Shown piece after piece: positions 10,564 through 19,948 of a stretch of 64,000 bases of DNA (position 1 is the first letter of the stretch; every line of letters starts with the position of its first letter). The notes beneath the pieces were generated by a model that had not been told where the DNA came from, searched no databases, and worked only from the letters and a program-made list of their open reading frames with translations. The DNA is from Neobacillus sp. PS3-40. Lineage in GTDB: Bacteria > Bacillota > Bacilli > Bacillales > Cytobacillaceae. Location of the stretch: positions 3,662,001 through 3,726,000 of the forward strand of contig NZ_CP133266.1 in NCBI RefSeq assembly GCF_030915485.1. The letters run 5' to 3'. The position numbers and the translations under genes are program-made.

Positions 10564-11037
10564 TTGGCAATACGAAAAATAGTAATGTATCCTGCAGATA
10601 TACTTGAGCAGCACTGCCAGGAAGTGAAAAAGTTTGATCGAAAGTTAGCAAAAGTGCTTGATGATATGTACGATACAATGATCAAATACGATGGTGTGGG
10701 TCTTGCGGCTCCACAGATTGGTTTGGATCTAAAAATAGCAATTGTTGATATTGATGATGAATCGGGAACTATTGAAATGATGAATCCAAGAATACTCGAA
10801 ACGGCAGGGGAGCAAACCGGTCCTGAAGGCTGCTTAAGCTTTCCAGGGTTATATGGTGAAGTGACTAGGCCTTTTTATGTTAAGATTGAAGCACTTGATC
10901 GATTGGGTAGAAAGTTCACGCTAGAAGCAGAGGATTTTCTTGCTCGGGCAATATTGCATGAAATTGACCATTTAGATGGGATATTATTTACAACAAAAGT
11001 TATTAGATATCTAACTGAACAAGAGCTAGAAGGGTAG
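10564..11037 (+). CDS. def: Peptide deformylase
   Basis: The 157-residue metalloenzyme removes the N-formyl group from nascent proteins. All three signatures are present: [18 protein letters not shown] and HEIDHLDG, which supply the metal-binding Cys and two His. The TTG start at 10564 has GGAGG about 8 nt upstream. It is followed by fmt, so the enzyme pair that adds and removes formyl groups is adjacent. Confidence 0.95.
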   Translation: MAIRKIVMYPADILEQHCQEVKKFDRKLAKVLDDMYDTMIKYDGVGLAAPQIGLDLKIAIVDIDDESGTIEMMNPRILETAGEQTGPEGCLSFPGLYGEVTRPFYVKIEALDRLGRKFTLEAEDFLARAILHEIDHLDGILFTTKVIRYLTEQELEG

Positions 11038-11044
11038 GGAATGT

Positions 11045-11989
11045 ATGACGAAAATTATTTTTATGGGTACACCAGATTTCTCAGTGCCAGTACTCCAGCA
11101 AATAATAAATGATGGCTACGAGGTAATCGGAGTCGTAACCCAGCCAGATCGACCAGTTGGTAGAAAAAGGATATTGACACCTCCCCCTGTTAAGGTAGAG
11201 GCATTAAAACATAGCATTCCTGTCTATCAACCTGAGAAAATCCAGCAAAAAGAAGAACTCGAAAAGATTCTGGTTTTAAAACCTGATCTGATTATTACTG
11301 CAGCATTTGGCCAAATTTTACCAAAAGAGTTACTTGATGCACCTGAATTTGGTTGCATTAATGTACATGCTTCATTGTTACCGGAACTACGCGGCGGTGC
11401 ACCAATTCATTACGCGATAATCCAGGGAAAAGAGAAAACTGGAGTAACCATTATGTATATGGTTGAGAAACTGGATGCAGGCGATATTATAACTCAGATT
11501 GAAGTTCCCATTACAGATGAGGATAATGTTGCAACACTTCATGAAAAATTAAGTGAAGCCGGTGCTAAATTACTGTCGGAAACACTTCCTCAATTGCTTG
11601 AAGGAAACATTCATCCAATTTCCCAAAATAATGAGAAGGCAACCTTTGCTTCTAACATAAGGCGCGAGCAGGAAAAAATTATCTGGGCGAAAACGGGTGA
11701 AGATATATATAACCATATCCGTGGGCTGAATTCTTGGCCAGTAGCTTTTACAAGCCTTGAAGGGCAGACTTTGAAAATTTGGAAGGCTGAGAAAGTTAAG
11801 GGCGAATTGAATGGTGAACCTGGAACTATTCTCCGAATTGAATCGGATGGATTCGTTGTTTCAACAGGAAATGAAGTTGGTTTGAAAATTGTAGAACTTC
11901 AGCCTTCTGGAAAAACAAAAATGACAGGAGAACAATTTTTAAGAGGGTCTGGATCAAAAATTTCAACAGGATTAAAGCTGGGAGATTAA
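11045..11989 (+). CDS. fmt: Methionyl-tRNA formyltransferase
   Basis: The 314-residue enzyme formylates initiator Met-tRNA using 10-formyltetrahydrofolate. It opens with [14 protein letters not shown], contains the catalytic segment [20 protein letters not shown] and the C-terminal tRNA-binding domain from about residue 205. The gene begins 7 nt after def and ends 1 nt before rsmB. Confidence 0.96.
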   Translation: MTKIIFMGTPDFSVPVLQQIINDGYEVIGVVTQPDRPVGRKRILTPPPVKVEALKHSIPVYQPEKIQQKEELEKILVLKPDLIITAAFGQILPKELLDAPEFGCINVHASLLPELRGGAPIHYAIIQGKEKTGVTIMYMVEKLDAGDIITQIEVPITDEDNVATLHEKLSEAGAKLLSETLPQLLEGNIHPISQNNEKATFASNIRREQEKIIWAKTGEDIYNHIRGLNSWPVAFTSLEGQTLKIWKAEKVKGELNGEPGTILRIESDGFVVSTGNEVGLKIVELQPSGKTKMTGEQFLRGSGSKISTGLKLGD

Positions 11990-11990
11990 C

Positions 11991-13340
11991 ATGACTAAAA
12001 AGAAAAAAAATGTACGTGAAACGGCAATGGATCTTCTTGTCACAATCGAAAAAAACCAATCCTATAGCAATTTGCTTTTAAATCATGCGATTGAAAAAAA
12101 CCAATTACCGGCAAAAGATATCGGACTTTTAACTGAATTGACATATGGAACACTCCAAAGAAAAATGACTTTAGCTTTCTTTATTAAGCCTTTTTTAAAG
12201 AAAACAAGTAAAATTGAAAGCTGGGTTATGCAATTACTAATGTTGACACTTTATCAAATGGTTTATCTTGATAGGATTCCTGATCGTGCAGCTATATTCG
12301 AAGCGGTAGAAATCGCAAAAAATAGGGGCCATAAAGGAATAGCAAGTATGGTTAACGGTGTTTTAAGAAGCATCCAAAGAGAGGGCCTTCCTTCCTTGGC
12401 TGAAATTGCAGACCCTGTTCAAAGGCTTGCAATCGAAACAAGTCATCCAGAATGGATTATAAAAAGATGGCTTGAACAATACGGATATGAAAAAACGAAG
12501 ATAATGTGTGAGGTGAATTTAACTGCCCCACTACAAACTGCTAGGGTTAACACCACAAAAACAACTAGAGAAGAGTGTGTAGCACGTCTTATCGAAGAAG
12601 GCTTCAGTATTGAAGCAAGTCCAATTATTCCTGAAGCGATCAGAGCATTAAAGGGGAATTTAGCCCACTCGACTGTTTATAAGGAAGGTCTTTTATCGAT
12701 ACAGGATGAAAGTTCGATGCTCGTTGCCTATGCACTTGATGTCACAGAAAATGACTCTGTTTTAGATGCATGTGCTGCTCCAGGTGGAAAAAGTACCCAT
12801 ATTGCAGAGAAAATGAATAATACAGGTGAAGTCATCTCACTTGATCTTCATGAACATAAAGTAAAATTAATTAATGAAAACGCAAGTAGATTAGGTTTGG
12901 CAAATATTCAAACGAAGACAATGGATAGTCGTAGTGTTGGTGAACATTTTAAAGATGATTCATTTGATAAGGTTTTGCTTGATGCTCCGTGTTCGGGCCT
13001 TGGTGTCATGAGAAGAAAACCTGATATGAAATATACAAAAAAAGAGCAGGATTTGGTTCAATTAAGTAGTATTCAACAAAATCTATTAAAGGCAGTTTCC
13101 CCTTTAGTAAAAAAAGGTGGAATTCTTGTTTATAGCACATGTACAGTAGATAAAGAGGAAAATGAAAATACAGTAAGAGTATTTTTATCAGAAAATCCCC
13201 AGTATGAAGGAGATCCAACATTTAAAGAGCGAATGCCTGAGGCAATTCAACCCTTTATTACAGGTTTTGAACTACAAATTTTTCCTCAAGATTTTGGCTC
13301 AGACGGTTTTTATATTGCAACTTTTAGAAAGAAGGTGTAA
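11991..13340 (+). CDS. rsmB: 16S rRNA cytosine-967 C5-methyltransferase
   Basis: This 449-residue NOL1/NOP2/Sun-family enzyme has an N-terminal NusB-like RNA-binding domain (about residues 1-140) and a C-terminal SAM-dependent domain with CAAPGGKSTHIA near residue 260. Both family cysteines are present, Cys334 in DAPCSGLG and Cys384 in YSTCTVDKEENE. It methylates C967 of 16S rRNA in the E. coli numbering. It starts 1 nt after fmt and precedes rlmN by 3 nt. Confidence 0.94.
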   Translation: MTKKKKNVRETAMDLLVTIEKNQSYSNLLLNHAIEKNQLPAKDIGLLTELTYGTLQRKMTLAFFIKPFLKKTSKIESWVMQLLMLTLYQMVYLDRIPDRAAIFEAVEIAKNRGHKGIASMVNGVLRSIQREGLPSLAEIADPVQRLAIETSHPEWIIKRWLEQYGYEKTKIMCEVNLTAPLQTARVNTTKTTREECVARLIEEGFSIEASPIIPEAIRALKGNLAHSTVYKEGLLSIQDESSMLVAYALDVTENDSVLDACAAPGGKSTHIAEKMNNTGEVISLDLHEHKVKLINENASRLGLANIQTKTMDSRSVGEHFKDDSFDKVLLDAPCSGLGVMRRKPDMKYTKKEQDLVQLSSIQQNLLKAVSPLVKKGGILVYSTCTVDKEENENTVRVFLSENPQYEGDPTFKERMPEAIQPFITGFELQIFPQDFGSDGFYIATFRKKV

Positions 13341-13343
13341 CAG

Positions 13344-14435
13344 TTGGAAAACGCAACTACAACTGAGAAAAACACATCAATAGACAAAAATATGCCATCC
13401 ATTTATTCGTTACTTTTGCCTGAATTAAAAGAATGGTTGAAAGAAAATGGTGAGAAGCCATTTCGAGCAGAGCAAATCTATGATTGGCTATATCTAAAAA
13501 GAGTTTCCTCGTTTGAAGAAATGAGTAATTTATCAAAAGAATTAAGAGACAAGATGTCTTGCCAATTTCAAATAACAACGCTTAAAACTGTTATTAAACA
13601 AGAGTCATCAGATGGGACAATCAAATTTTTATTTGAACTACATGATGGATACTCGATTGAAACAGTTTTAATGCGTCATGAATATGGAAATTCAGTTTGT
13701 GTTACAACGCAAGTTGGTTGTAGGATTGGCTGTACGTTTTGTGCATCAACATTAGGTGGGTTAAAACGAGATTTAAAAGCAGGTGAAATTGTTGCCCAGG
13801 TTGTAAATGTCCAAAAGTCATTGGATTTGACAGATGAACGAGTAAGTTCTGTTGTGATCATGGGAATCGGGGAACCGTTTGACAATTACGATAACATGCT
13901 CTCGTTCCTAAAAATTATTAATCATGATAAGGGTTTAAATATCGGTGCGCGACACATCACAGTTTCGACAAGTGGGATTGTTCCGAAGATTTATCAATTT
14001 GCTGATGAAAACACACAGATTAACTTTGCAATTTCCTTGCATGCTCCAAATACAGAGATACGTTCAAGGCTGATGCCGATTAATAAGGCCTATAAACTTG
14101 ATGACTTAATGGAAGCAGTGAGGTATTATATCGGTAAGACTGGACGACGAGTTAGTTTTGAGTATGGCCTTTTTGGTGGTGTAAATGATCAAGTTGAACA
14201 CGCTGAAGAGTTAGCTAGGCTTGTAAAAGGAATTAAGTGTCATATCAACCTTATCCCTGTTAATTATGTACCAGAACGGGATTATGTTCGTACACCAAAA
14301 GATCAGATTTTTGCCTTCGAGAAAGAATTAAAGAAACATGGAATCAATGTAACGATACGCCGAGAGCACGGTCATGATATCGACGCAGCATGTGGACAAC
14401 TTCGTGCAAAGGAGCGCAAAGAAGAGACGAGGTGA
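13344..14435 (+). CDS. rlmN: Dual-specificity 23S rRNA/tRNA adenine C2-methyltransferase
   Basis: This 363-residue radical SAM enzyme methylates A2503 of 23S rRNA and A37 of certain tRNAs. The iron-sulfur motif is CRIGCTFC (Cys126, Cys130, Cys133), and the conserved C-terminal cysteine that resolves the methyl intermediate is Cys350 in [16 protein letters not shown] is also visible. The start is a TTG at 13344, about 7 nt after GAAGGTG. Confidence 0.95.
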   Translation: MENATTTEKNTSIDKNMPSIYSLLLPELKEWLKENGEKPFRAEQIYDWLYLKRVSSFEEMSNLSKELRDKMSCQFQITTLKTVIKQESSDGTIKFLFELHDGYSIETVLMRHEYGNSVCVTTQVGCRIGCTFCASTLGGLKRDLKAGEIVAQVVNVQKSLDLTDERVSSVVIMGIGEPFDNYDNMLSFLKIINHDKGLNIGARHITVSTSGIVPKIYQFADENTQINFAISLHAPNTEIRSRLMPINKAYKLDDLMEAVRYYIGKTGRRVSFEYGLFGGVNDQVEHAEELARLVKGIKCHINLIPVNYVPERDYVRTPKDQIFAFEKELKKHGINVTIRREHGHDIDAACGQLRAKERKEETR

Positions 14436-14439
14436 AAGA

Positions 14440-15192
14440 ATGAAAGCTGGATATATGACAGACCAAGGAAAAATTAGATTGCATAATGAAGACTCCGGGG
14501 GTATATTTAAAAACCTTGATGGTAACCTTCTTACCATTGTCGCAGATGGAATGGGAGGTCACCGTGCCGGTGATGTAGCAAGTGGAATGACCATTGATGA
14601 GTTAAAGAAGCAGTGGGAAAGCACGACCGGAATTAGCATTGCAGAACACGCCGAGAATTGGCTCCAGGAACACATTCTTAAAGTAAATAAAATTTTATTT
14701 GAACATGCCAAAAATAACACGGATTGCGATGGTATGGGCACTACAATTGTTGCTGCAATAAGTACTGAATCTTTTGCAACAGTGGCTAATATCGGAGATA
14801 GCCGATGTTATTTGTTAAATGAAACTGGCTTTAAACAAGTAACTGAGGACCATTCACTAGTTAATGAACTTGTGAGATTTGGGCAAATTTCAAGGGAAGA
14901 TGCCGAACATCATCCCCGCAAGAATGTTTTGCTGCGCGCTCTGGGAACAGAAGAGAATGTGGAAATGGATATTAAAACGATTATGTTTGAAGATGGGGAT
15001 TGTCTGTTGTTATGCTCTGACGGACTTTCTAATAAAGTTAGTGAAAAAGAAATGGAAGAAATACTTTTAAATGATACTGATCTAATGCAAAAAGCAGGAA
15101 CGCTTATTTTACTAGCCAATGAATATGGTGGAGAAGATAACATTACCCTGGCAATAGTAGAGTTTTCTGATAGTAGTGAGGGTGATGAATAG
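14440..15192 (+). CDS. prpC: PP2C-type Ser/Thr protein phosphatase PrpC
   Basis: The 250-residue protein is a metal-dependent PPM/PP2C phosphatase that reverses phosphorylation by the adjacent kinase PrkC. Metal-site motifs are NEDSGG near residue 18, VADGMGGH, NIGDSRCYLL, LLLCSDGLSNK and GGEDNIT. The start MKAGYMTDQGKIR at 14440 follows GAGGTGAA; a longer upstream reading overlaps rlmN and lacks family similarity. It ends exactly before prkC. Confidence 0.95.
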   Translation: MKAGYMTDQGKIRLHNEDSGGIFKNLDGNLLTIVADGMGGHRAGDVASGMTIDELKKQWESTTGISIAEHAENWLQEHILKVNKILFEHAKNNTDCDGMGTTIVAAISTESFATVANIGDSRCYLLNETGFKQVTEDHSLVNELVRFGQISREDAEHHPRKNVLLRALGTEENVEMDIKTIMFEDGDCLLLCSDGLSNKVSEKEMEEILLNDTDLMQKAGTLILLANEYGGEDNITLAIVEFSDSSEGDE

Positions 15193-17154
15193 ATGATGAT
15201 TGGAAAAAGAATAAATGGCCGTTATAAAATTTTAGATATGATCGGCGGCGGAGGAATGGCAAATGTTTATTTAGCCCATGACATGATCCTCGACCGTGAT
15301 GTAGCAGTCAAAATGCTTCGGCTTGATTTAACCAACGATGAAGAGTTTATTCGACGGTTTCATAGGGAAGCCCAATCCGCTACGAGCTTGACACATCCTA
15401 ACATTGTGAATATTTATGATGTTGGGGAAGAAAATGATCTTTATTATATTGTCATGGAATATGTGAACGGGCAAACATTAAAACAATACATACAACAGTA
15501 TTCACCACTTAGGGTAGAAGAAACAATTGGAATTATGAGGCAGCTTACTTCTGCTATTGCGAATGCACATCAAAATTCTATTATTCATCGAGATATCAAA
15601 CCACATAATATTTTAATGGATCTAAACGGGAAAGTTAAAATTACTGACTTTGGAATTGCGATGGCACTAAGTGCAACAAGCATAACCCAGACGAATTCAG
15701 TACTTGGATCTGTCCATTATTTATCGCCTGAACAAGCTCGCGGAGGAATGGCGAATAAGAAATCTGATATCTATTCGCTCGGAATTGTGATGTTTGAACT
15801 GTTGACTGGACGACTCCCTTTTTCAGGAGAGTCAGCCGTTTCAATTGCGCTTAAACATCTCCAATCTGAAACACCATCTGTAAGAAGGTGGAACCAATCT
15901 ATTCCACAGAGTGTTGAAAATATTGTTTTAAAAGCAACCGCAAAAGATCCTTTCCATCGCTATAACAGTGTTGAAGAAATGGAAGAAGATTTAAGAACGG
16001 CATTAAGCCCTGAACGATTACATGAACCAAAGTTTGTCATTCCAATTGATTACGAGGCAACAAAAGCAATTCCGGTTATTACTCATGATCGTCCACATCA
16101 GAATTTGGATGAAACGCTCGTTCATAATCATGAAAAAATAAATCCAAGTCCTAAGGATTCCTCGAAAAAAGGGAATAATAAGACTAAACGCAAAAAGTGG
16201 CCAATTATTTTAATTTCTACGTTTATTATTCTGGCTATCCTTGGTATTTTTACCGTAACAGTCTTGCCAAGTCTGCTCGAACCAAATGATGTTAAGGTTC
16301 CGGATGTAAGCGGAAAAAATTTGGATGATGCAGTAGCACAGCTTGTTTCGAAGGGATTTGTCATCGGAGATACAAATGAAATATCAGACGATGAGGTTAA
16401 AAAAGGTAAAATCATTAGAACAGATCCAGAAGCCGGAACAACTGCTAAAGAAGGCGCCAAAATTGATATTTATAAAAGTTCAGGAAAAGAGAAGACTGTG
16501 CTTTCAGATTATGTTGGGCGGCAATATGATGTTGTTCTAAGTTTGTTGGAAGGTAAAAACTTTCAAGATATAAAGAAAAATGAAGTTCATGATGACAGTG
16601 AACCAGGAACAATCATTGAGCAAAATCCTCCAGCAGGTGACAAGGTCACACCAGAAAATACAACTTTGGAATTTAAAGTAAGTATGGGCCCTGAGAAAAT
16701 TACTTTAAAAAACTTAACAGAGTATAGTGAGAAAGCTGCCCAAGACTACGCTGAAACAGCAGGTCTATTAATTGATACAACCCAGCAGAAATATGATGAT
16801 ACAATTCCAGTAGGAATGGTCATTTCTCAATCACCAATCGCAGGAACTGAGATGCATAAAGGTGATAAAATAACAGTTGTTATTTCGAAAGGGAAGGAAG
16901 AAAAACCGCCTAAAAAGATTGTTAAAGAAGTTACTATTCCATATGATCCAGCAACACCAGGGCAGCCACAGGAAGTGCAAATTTACATTGAAGATATGAA
17001 TCACAGCATGACAGAACCAGCTGAAACCATTTATATTACTCAAACAATCAAAAAACAGATTGAGGTAACAATTCAGGATGGTCAAAAAGCAGAATTTAAA
17101 GTTATCCGAGATAGCAATGTTATTGATGATGAAGTAGTAGATTACAATGAATAA
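15193..17154 (+). CDS. prkC: PASTA-domain membrane Ser/Thr kinase PrkC
   Basis: The 653-residue kinase responds to muropeptides and phosphorylates cytoplasmic targets; in B. subtilis it triggers spore germination. The kinase domain spans roughly residues 10-270 with glycine loop GGGGMANVY, catalytic Lys40, HRDIKPHN and DFGIA. A basic linker is followed by one membrane helix near 337-358, then extracellular PASTA repeats starting near 367 (VKVPDVSGKN, LSDYVGRQYD, LKNLTEYSEKAA). The C-terminal tail after the PASTA repeats matches B. subtilis PrkC in layout. It pairs with prpC immediately upstream. Confidence 0.95.
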   Translation: MMIGKRINGRYKILDMIGGGGMANVYLAHDMILDRDVAVKMLRLDLTNDEEFIRRFHREAQSATSLTHPNIVNIYDVGEENDLYYIVMEYVNGQTLKQYIQQYSPLRVEETIGIMRQLTSAIANAHQNSIIHRDIKPHNILMDLNGKVKITDFGIAMALSATSITQTNSVLGSVHYLSPEQARGGMANKKSDIYSLGIVMFELLTGRLPFSGESAVSIALKHLQSETPSVRRWNQSIPQSVENIVLKATAKDPFHRYNSVEEMEEDLRTALSPERLHEPKFVIPIDYEATKAIPVITHDRPHQNLDETLVHNHEKINPSPKDSSKKGNNKTKRKKWPIILISTFIILAILGIFTVTVLPSLLEPNDVKVPDVSGKNLDDAVAQLVSKGFVIGDTNEISDDEVKKGKIIRTDPEAGTTAKEGAKIDIYKSSGKEKTVLSDYVGRQYDVVLSLLEGKNFQDIKKNEVHDDSEPGTIIEQNPPAGDKVTPENTTLEFKVSMGPEKITLKNLTEYSEKAAQDYAETAGLLIDTTQQKYDDTIPVGMVISQSPIAGTEMHKGDKITVVISKGKEEKPPKKIVKEVTIPYDPATPGQPQEVQIYIEDMNHSMTEPAETIYITQTIKKQIEVTIQDGQKAEFKVIRDSNVIDDEVVDYNE

Positions 17155-17184
17155 GAATAAGTCAACCGGGCAAGGAGTGTAGCT

Positions 17185-18066
17185 ATGCCTGAAGGAAAAA
17201 TTGTTAAAGCATTGAGTGGATTTTATTATGTACTTAATGAAAATGGACTTGTTCAATGCCGTGCTCGTGGTATTTTTAGAAAAAATAATGTTTCACCCCT
17301 TGTAGGGGATGAGGTCGTTTATCAAGCCGAAAATGATAAGGAAGGCTATGTTCTAGAGATTAAGGATCGGAAAAATGAATTAGCAAGACCACCGATCGCT
17401 AACGTTGATCAAGCTATCCTTGTCTTTTCTGCTGTTGAACCAGACTTTAGTACTGTTCTATTAGACCGCTTTCTAGTATTGGTGGAATTTAATCATATTC
17501 ACCCATTAATTTGTATTACAAAGATCGATTTAATTACAAATGAGCAGCATAATGCGATTGAACTGTATGCGCAAGCATATAGGACAGCAGGATATGAGGT
17601 AATCCTTACCTCTTCGGAAAAGGAAACAGGGATGCAATTGCTAAGTCCACATCTAGAAAATAAGATTTCTGTTTTTGCAGGACAATCAGGGGTAGGGAAG
17701 TCTTCCTTGTTGAATACCTTAAAACCTGATCTTGAATTGAAAACTAATGATATTTCAACACATCTAGGTAGAGGAAAACATACTACACGACATGTAGAAT
17801 TGATCAAGGTAGGAAATGGGCTTGTTGCAGATACACCGGGTTTTAGTAGCTTAGAATTTACAAATATTGAGGCAGAAGATCTAACTTTCTGTTTTCCAGA
17901 ATTGCACAAGGCAAGTGAAAACTGTAAGTATAGAGGCTGCCTCCATCTTAAAGAACCAAAATGTGGTGTTAAATTAGCAGTGGAATCAGGAGAAATCCCC
18001 CACTATCGATATGATCACTATCTTGATTTTTTACAGGAAATAAAAGAAAGAAAGCCGAGGTATTAG
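17185..18066 (+). CDS. rsgA: Small-ribosomal-subunit GTPase RsgA (CpgA)
   Basis: The 293-residue circularly permuted GTPase assists late 30S assembly. It has an OB fold at the N terminus, then G4 (TKID) before G1 (GQSGVGKSS) and G3 (DTPGF), and a zinc-binding segment CKYRGCLHLKEPKC near residue 250. A 30-nt gap separates it from prkC, and rpe starts 2 nt later. In B. subtilis this protein is a PrkC substrate, which fits the linkage. Confidence 0.95.
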   Translation: MPEGKIVKALSGFYYVLNENGLVQCRARGIFRKNNVSPLVGDEVVYQAENDKEGYVLEIKDRKNELARPPIANVDQAILVFSAVEPDFSTVLLDRFLVLVEFNHIHPLICITKIDLITNEQHNAIELYAQAYRTAGYEVILTSSEKETGMQLLSPHLENKISVFAGQSGVGKSSLLNTLKPDLELKTNDISTHLGRGKHTTRHVELIKVGNGLVADTPGFSSLEFTNIEAEDLTFCFPELHKASENCKYRGCLHLKEPKCGVKLAVESGEIPHYRYDHYLDFLQEIKERKPRY

Positions 18067-18068
18067 AC

Positions 18069-18716
18069 ATGGTGAAAATAGCCCCTTCGATATTATCTGC
18101 CGATTTCTCAAAACTGGCGGAAGAAATTATAGAGGTAGAAACAGGGGGTGCCGATTATATCCACGTAGATGTAATGGATGGCCACTTTGTTCCAAATATT
18201 ACGATTGGGCCATTGGTTGTTAAAGCGATTCGGCCAATTACAAAGCTACCGCTTGATGTTCACTTAATGATTGAAAATCCTGATCAATACATCCAAGCTT
18301 TTGCCGAAGCGGGTGCGGATTATATTACAGTTCACGTCGAAGCATGTATTCACCTTCATCGAACAATTCACTATATTAAATCGTTCGGAGTTAAGGCAGG
18401 AGTCGTGTTAAACCCTGCAACACCAATTGAAACGATCCAGCATATTATTGGGGATATTGATATGGTATTACTAATGTCAGTAAATCCAGGATTTGGTGGT
18501 CAATCGTTTATTCCAGAAGTTTTACCAAAAATTAGGGCAGTAAAGAAAATGGCACTTGAAAAAGGGCTTACAATAGAAATTGAAGTTGATGGTGGCGTAA
18601 ATAGTGAAACAGCAAAGCAATGCATTGAAGCTGGTGCAACTGTTCTTGTTGCAGGATCTGCAATTTATAATGAAAAAGATAGGGCAAAAGCCATATCGTT
18701 AATAAGAGGAGAATAA
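18069..18716 (+). CDS. rpe: Ribulose-phosphate 3-epimerase
   Basis: The 215-residue TIM-barrel enzyme interconverts ribulose 5-phosphate and xylulose 5-phosphate in the pentose phosphate pathway. Motifs are PSILSADF, HVDVMDGHFVPN, DVHLMI, MSVNPGFGGQ and EVDGGVN, containing the metal-binding and acid/base residues. It is the last gene before the repeat island. Confidence 0.96.
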   Translation: MVKIAPSILSADFSKLAEEIIEVETGGADYIHVDVMDGHFVPNITIGPLVVKAIRPITKLPLDVHLMIENPDQYIQAFAEAGADYITVHVEACIHLHRTIHYIKSFGVKAGVVLNPATPIETIQHIIGDIDMVLLMSVNPGFGGQSFIPEVLPKIRAVKKMALEKGLTIEIEVDGGVNSETAKQCIEAGATVLVAGSAIYNEKDRAKAISLIRGE

Positions 18717-18792
18717 AAGAAAGCCGGCTTTTTTTTAGTAGTTCCGTTTTTGGGGAGAAACATTTCACATAACGTTCTTTGAAACTTGTCTA

Positions 18793-18919
18793 TTGATTTC
18801 CGCTCCAGGTACTCGCTTTCCGCGGGGCGGGCGGTGAGCCTCCTCGGTGCTTAAGCGCCTGCGGGGTCTCACCTGTCCCGCTGCTCCCGCAGGAGTCGAG
18901 CACCTTCCGCTCTAATCAA
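18793..18919 (+). repeat. GC-rich palindromic repeat R1, copy A
   Basis: A 127-bp imperfect palindrome runs from TTGATTTCCGCTCC to GCTCTAATCAA. Internal marks are CTCGCTTTCCGCGGGG, GAGCCTCCTCGG, GCCTGCGGGGTCTC and CCCGCAGGAGTCGAGCACC; the ends can fold back into a long stem. Related copies are at 19624-19746 (reverse), 36760-36882 and, truncated, at 19039 and 38052. Its GC content contrasts strongly with the flanks. Confidence 0.85.
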
Positions 18920-18960
18920 CATGGTGCAAAATCAATAGTGTGCTTTAACATAGTCAATGT

Positions 18961-19010
18961 AAAAAAGACGGCTTAAAATCAGCATTTGAATTTTAGGGCC
19001 GTCTTTTTTA
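18961..19010 (+). terminator. Terminator-like hairpin downstream of rpe
   Basis: AAAAAGACGGC pairs with GCCGTCTTTTT, with a second short TAAAAT/ATTTTA pairing inside, and ends in a T run. It would terminate read-through from the prkC-rsgA-rpe operon, or the opposite strand as well because of the A run on the left. Confidence 0.7.
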
Positions 19011-19038
19011 ATACAGCTGTATATCCTTATTAAAATAA

Positions 19039-19081
19039 GGAAAATTTTTCAGTGCCTTTCTTAAGTCCTGCGGGGTCTCCA
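19039..19081 (+). repeat. Truncated R1 fragment
   Basis: GGAAAATTTTTCAGTGCC is followed by TTAAGTCCTGCGGGGTCTCC, matching the middle of R1 (compare TTAAGCGCCTGCGGGGTCTC in copy A). The same AAARTTTTTCAGTGCC junction appears at the left end of the half copy at 38052. Confidence 0.55.
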
Positions 19082-19185
19082 CGAATGTCATTAACCTATA
19101 TTACAGTAAATAACACTTTTTACATTATTCTTCTTTGAGGATTTATTTATAAACGTAAATTTAGAAATTTACCCTAAAATAGACT

Positions 19186-19395
19186 ATAGAATACCCAGGA
19201 GATGGAAGATTTCAAAAAGTTTATATTACCCTAGCTAATCGTGCACCTGATCGACGAGAGTATGAATGATTCACGAAGGCTTCTTATTAAAACGTCTTAT
19301 GGAATAATACGGGTGGTAAAGGCCCAAAATCGATAATTGGTAGAGAAAAAAGTCCTTCAAAAATAACAAATGATTCTGAAAAATACCATTTTTAA
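19186..19395 (+). pseudogene. Decayed coding remnant, unidentified
   Basis: One frame from 19189 reads EYPGDGRFQKVYITLANRAP, then DRREYE, a TGA at 19267, FTKASY, a TAA at 19288, and NVLWNNTGGKGPKSIIG continuing to a natural-looking TAA at 19393. The residue composition looks protein-like, with only two internal stops in about 68 codons, suggesting the C-terminal end of a lost gene. I do not recognise the family. A chance open stretch is possible. Confidence 0.4.
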
Positions 19396-19472
19396 CCGTC
19401 TAGTGGAATCAAAGTAGATTAGCAGTTACGAATAGATCTTAATCGTTCCCGTGACAGAGAATATCTATTCTT

Positions 19473-19577
19473 TTTTTAGCTAATCAGAATTTATATCAAT
19501 AAATTCTGCTAGCGCATAAGGGCAACTACGCCCCTGTCATCACCATTAGGGGCTTGCCAATCGGCGAGTTTTCTTTA
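19473..19577. repeat. Structured dispersed repeat R2, copy 2
   Basis: Same order of elements as 6535-6622: GCTAATCAGAATTTAT-ATCA-ATAAATTCTGCTAGC hairpin, then GCATAAGGGCAACTACGCC and CGAGTTTTCTTTA. This copy includes GGCTTGCCAATCGG, absent from copy 1, and can form a GCCCCT/AGGGGC stem instead of the TAAGGGC/GCCCTTA stem of copy 1. It ends about 10 nt before the flank of R1 copy B. Confidence 0.7.
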
Positions 19578-19587
19578 TATTTATAAA

Positions 19588-19746
19588 GGATTTTTTCAGA
19601 TTTTTCTACTTTAACTACCTGAGTTGATTGGAGCGGAGGGCACTTGACTCCTGCGGGAATAGAGGGAATGGGAGACCCCACAGGCGGTACGCCGAGGAGG
19701 CTCCCATCCCTCCCCGCGGAAAGCAAGTGCCCGGAGCGGAGAGCAA
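19588..19746 (-). repeat. GC-rich palindromic repeat R1, copy B (reverse) with flank
   Basis: The palindrome core is 19624-19746, inverted relative to copy A. On the reverse strand it reads CACTTGCTTTCCGCGGGG, GGAGCCTCCTCGGCGTACCG and TCAAGTGCCCTCCGCTCC, and is much closer to copy C at 36760-36882 than to copy A. Similarity to copy C continues past the palindrome (CAACTCAGGTAG then an AAAATCTGA stretch), so the mobile or duplicated unit is longer than the palindrome. Confidence 0.82.
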
Positions 19747-19948
19747 CGGGCAAAGTTAGGGTCTAAAAACAACCATTAATGCAAAAAGAGCCTTTAAAAA
19801 AATTGAAATAACCCAAGCTTTTTTCCGTGTTAACTAATATGCTAATTCAATTGTGATTTGGACAATTTTTAAGTTTTTTTCCACGTTATCGGAACTACTT
19901 AGGCTTTTTTGCTGGCTTTTTCCTATATTCAAGCGGAGGTAAATTTTA

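Larger units (their letters stand above)
18717..19948. other. Repeat-rich gene-free island between rpe and thiN
   Basis: About 1.2 kb separates two genes that are neighbours in B. subtilis. The region holds R1 copy A (18793-18919), a terminator-like hairpin (18961-19010), a half copy of R1 (19039-19081), a decayed coding stretch (19186-19395), R2 copy 2 (19473-19577) and R1 copy B in reverse orientation (19588-19746). The rest is AT-rich with no convincing gene. AGCGGAGGT near 19930 is the thiN ribosome site. Confidence 0.8.

Noticed and set aside
14374-14439. Longer N terminus for PrpC
   Set aside because: The extra codons overlap the end of rlmN and lie before the GAGGTGAA ribosome site.
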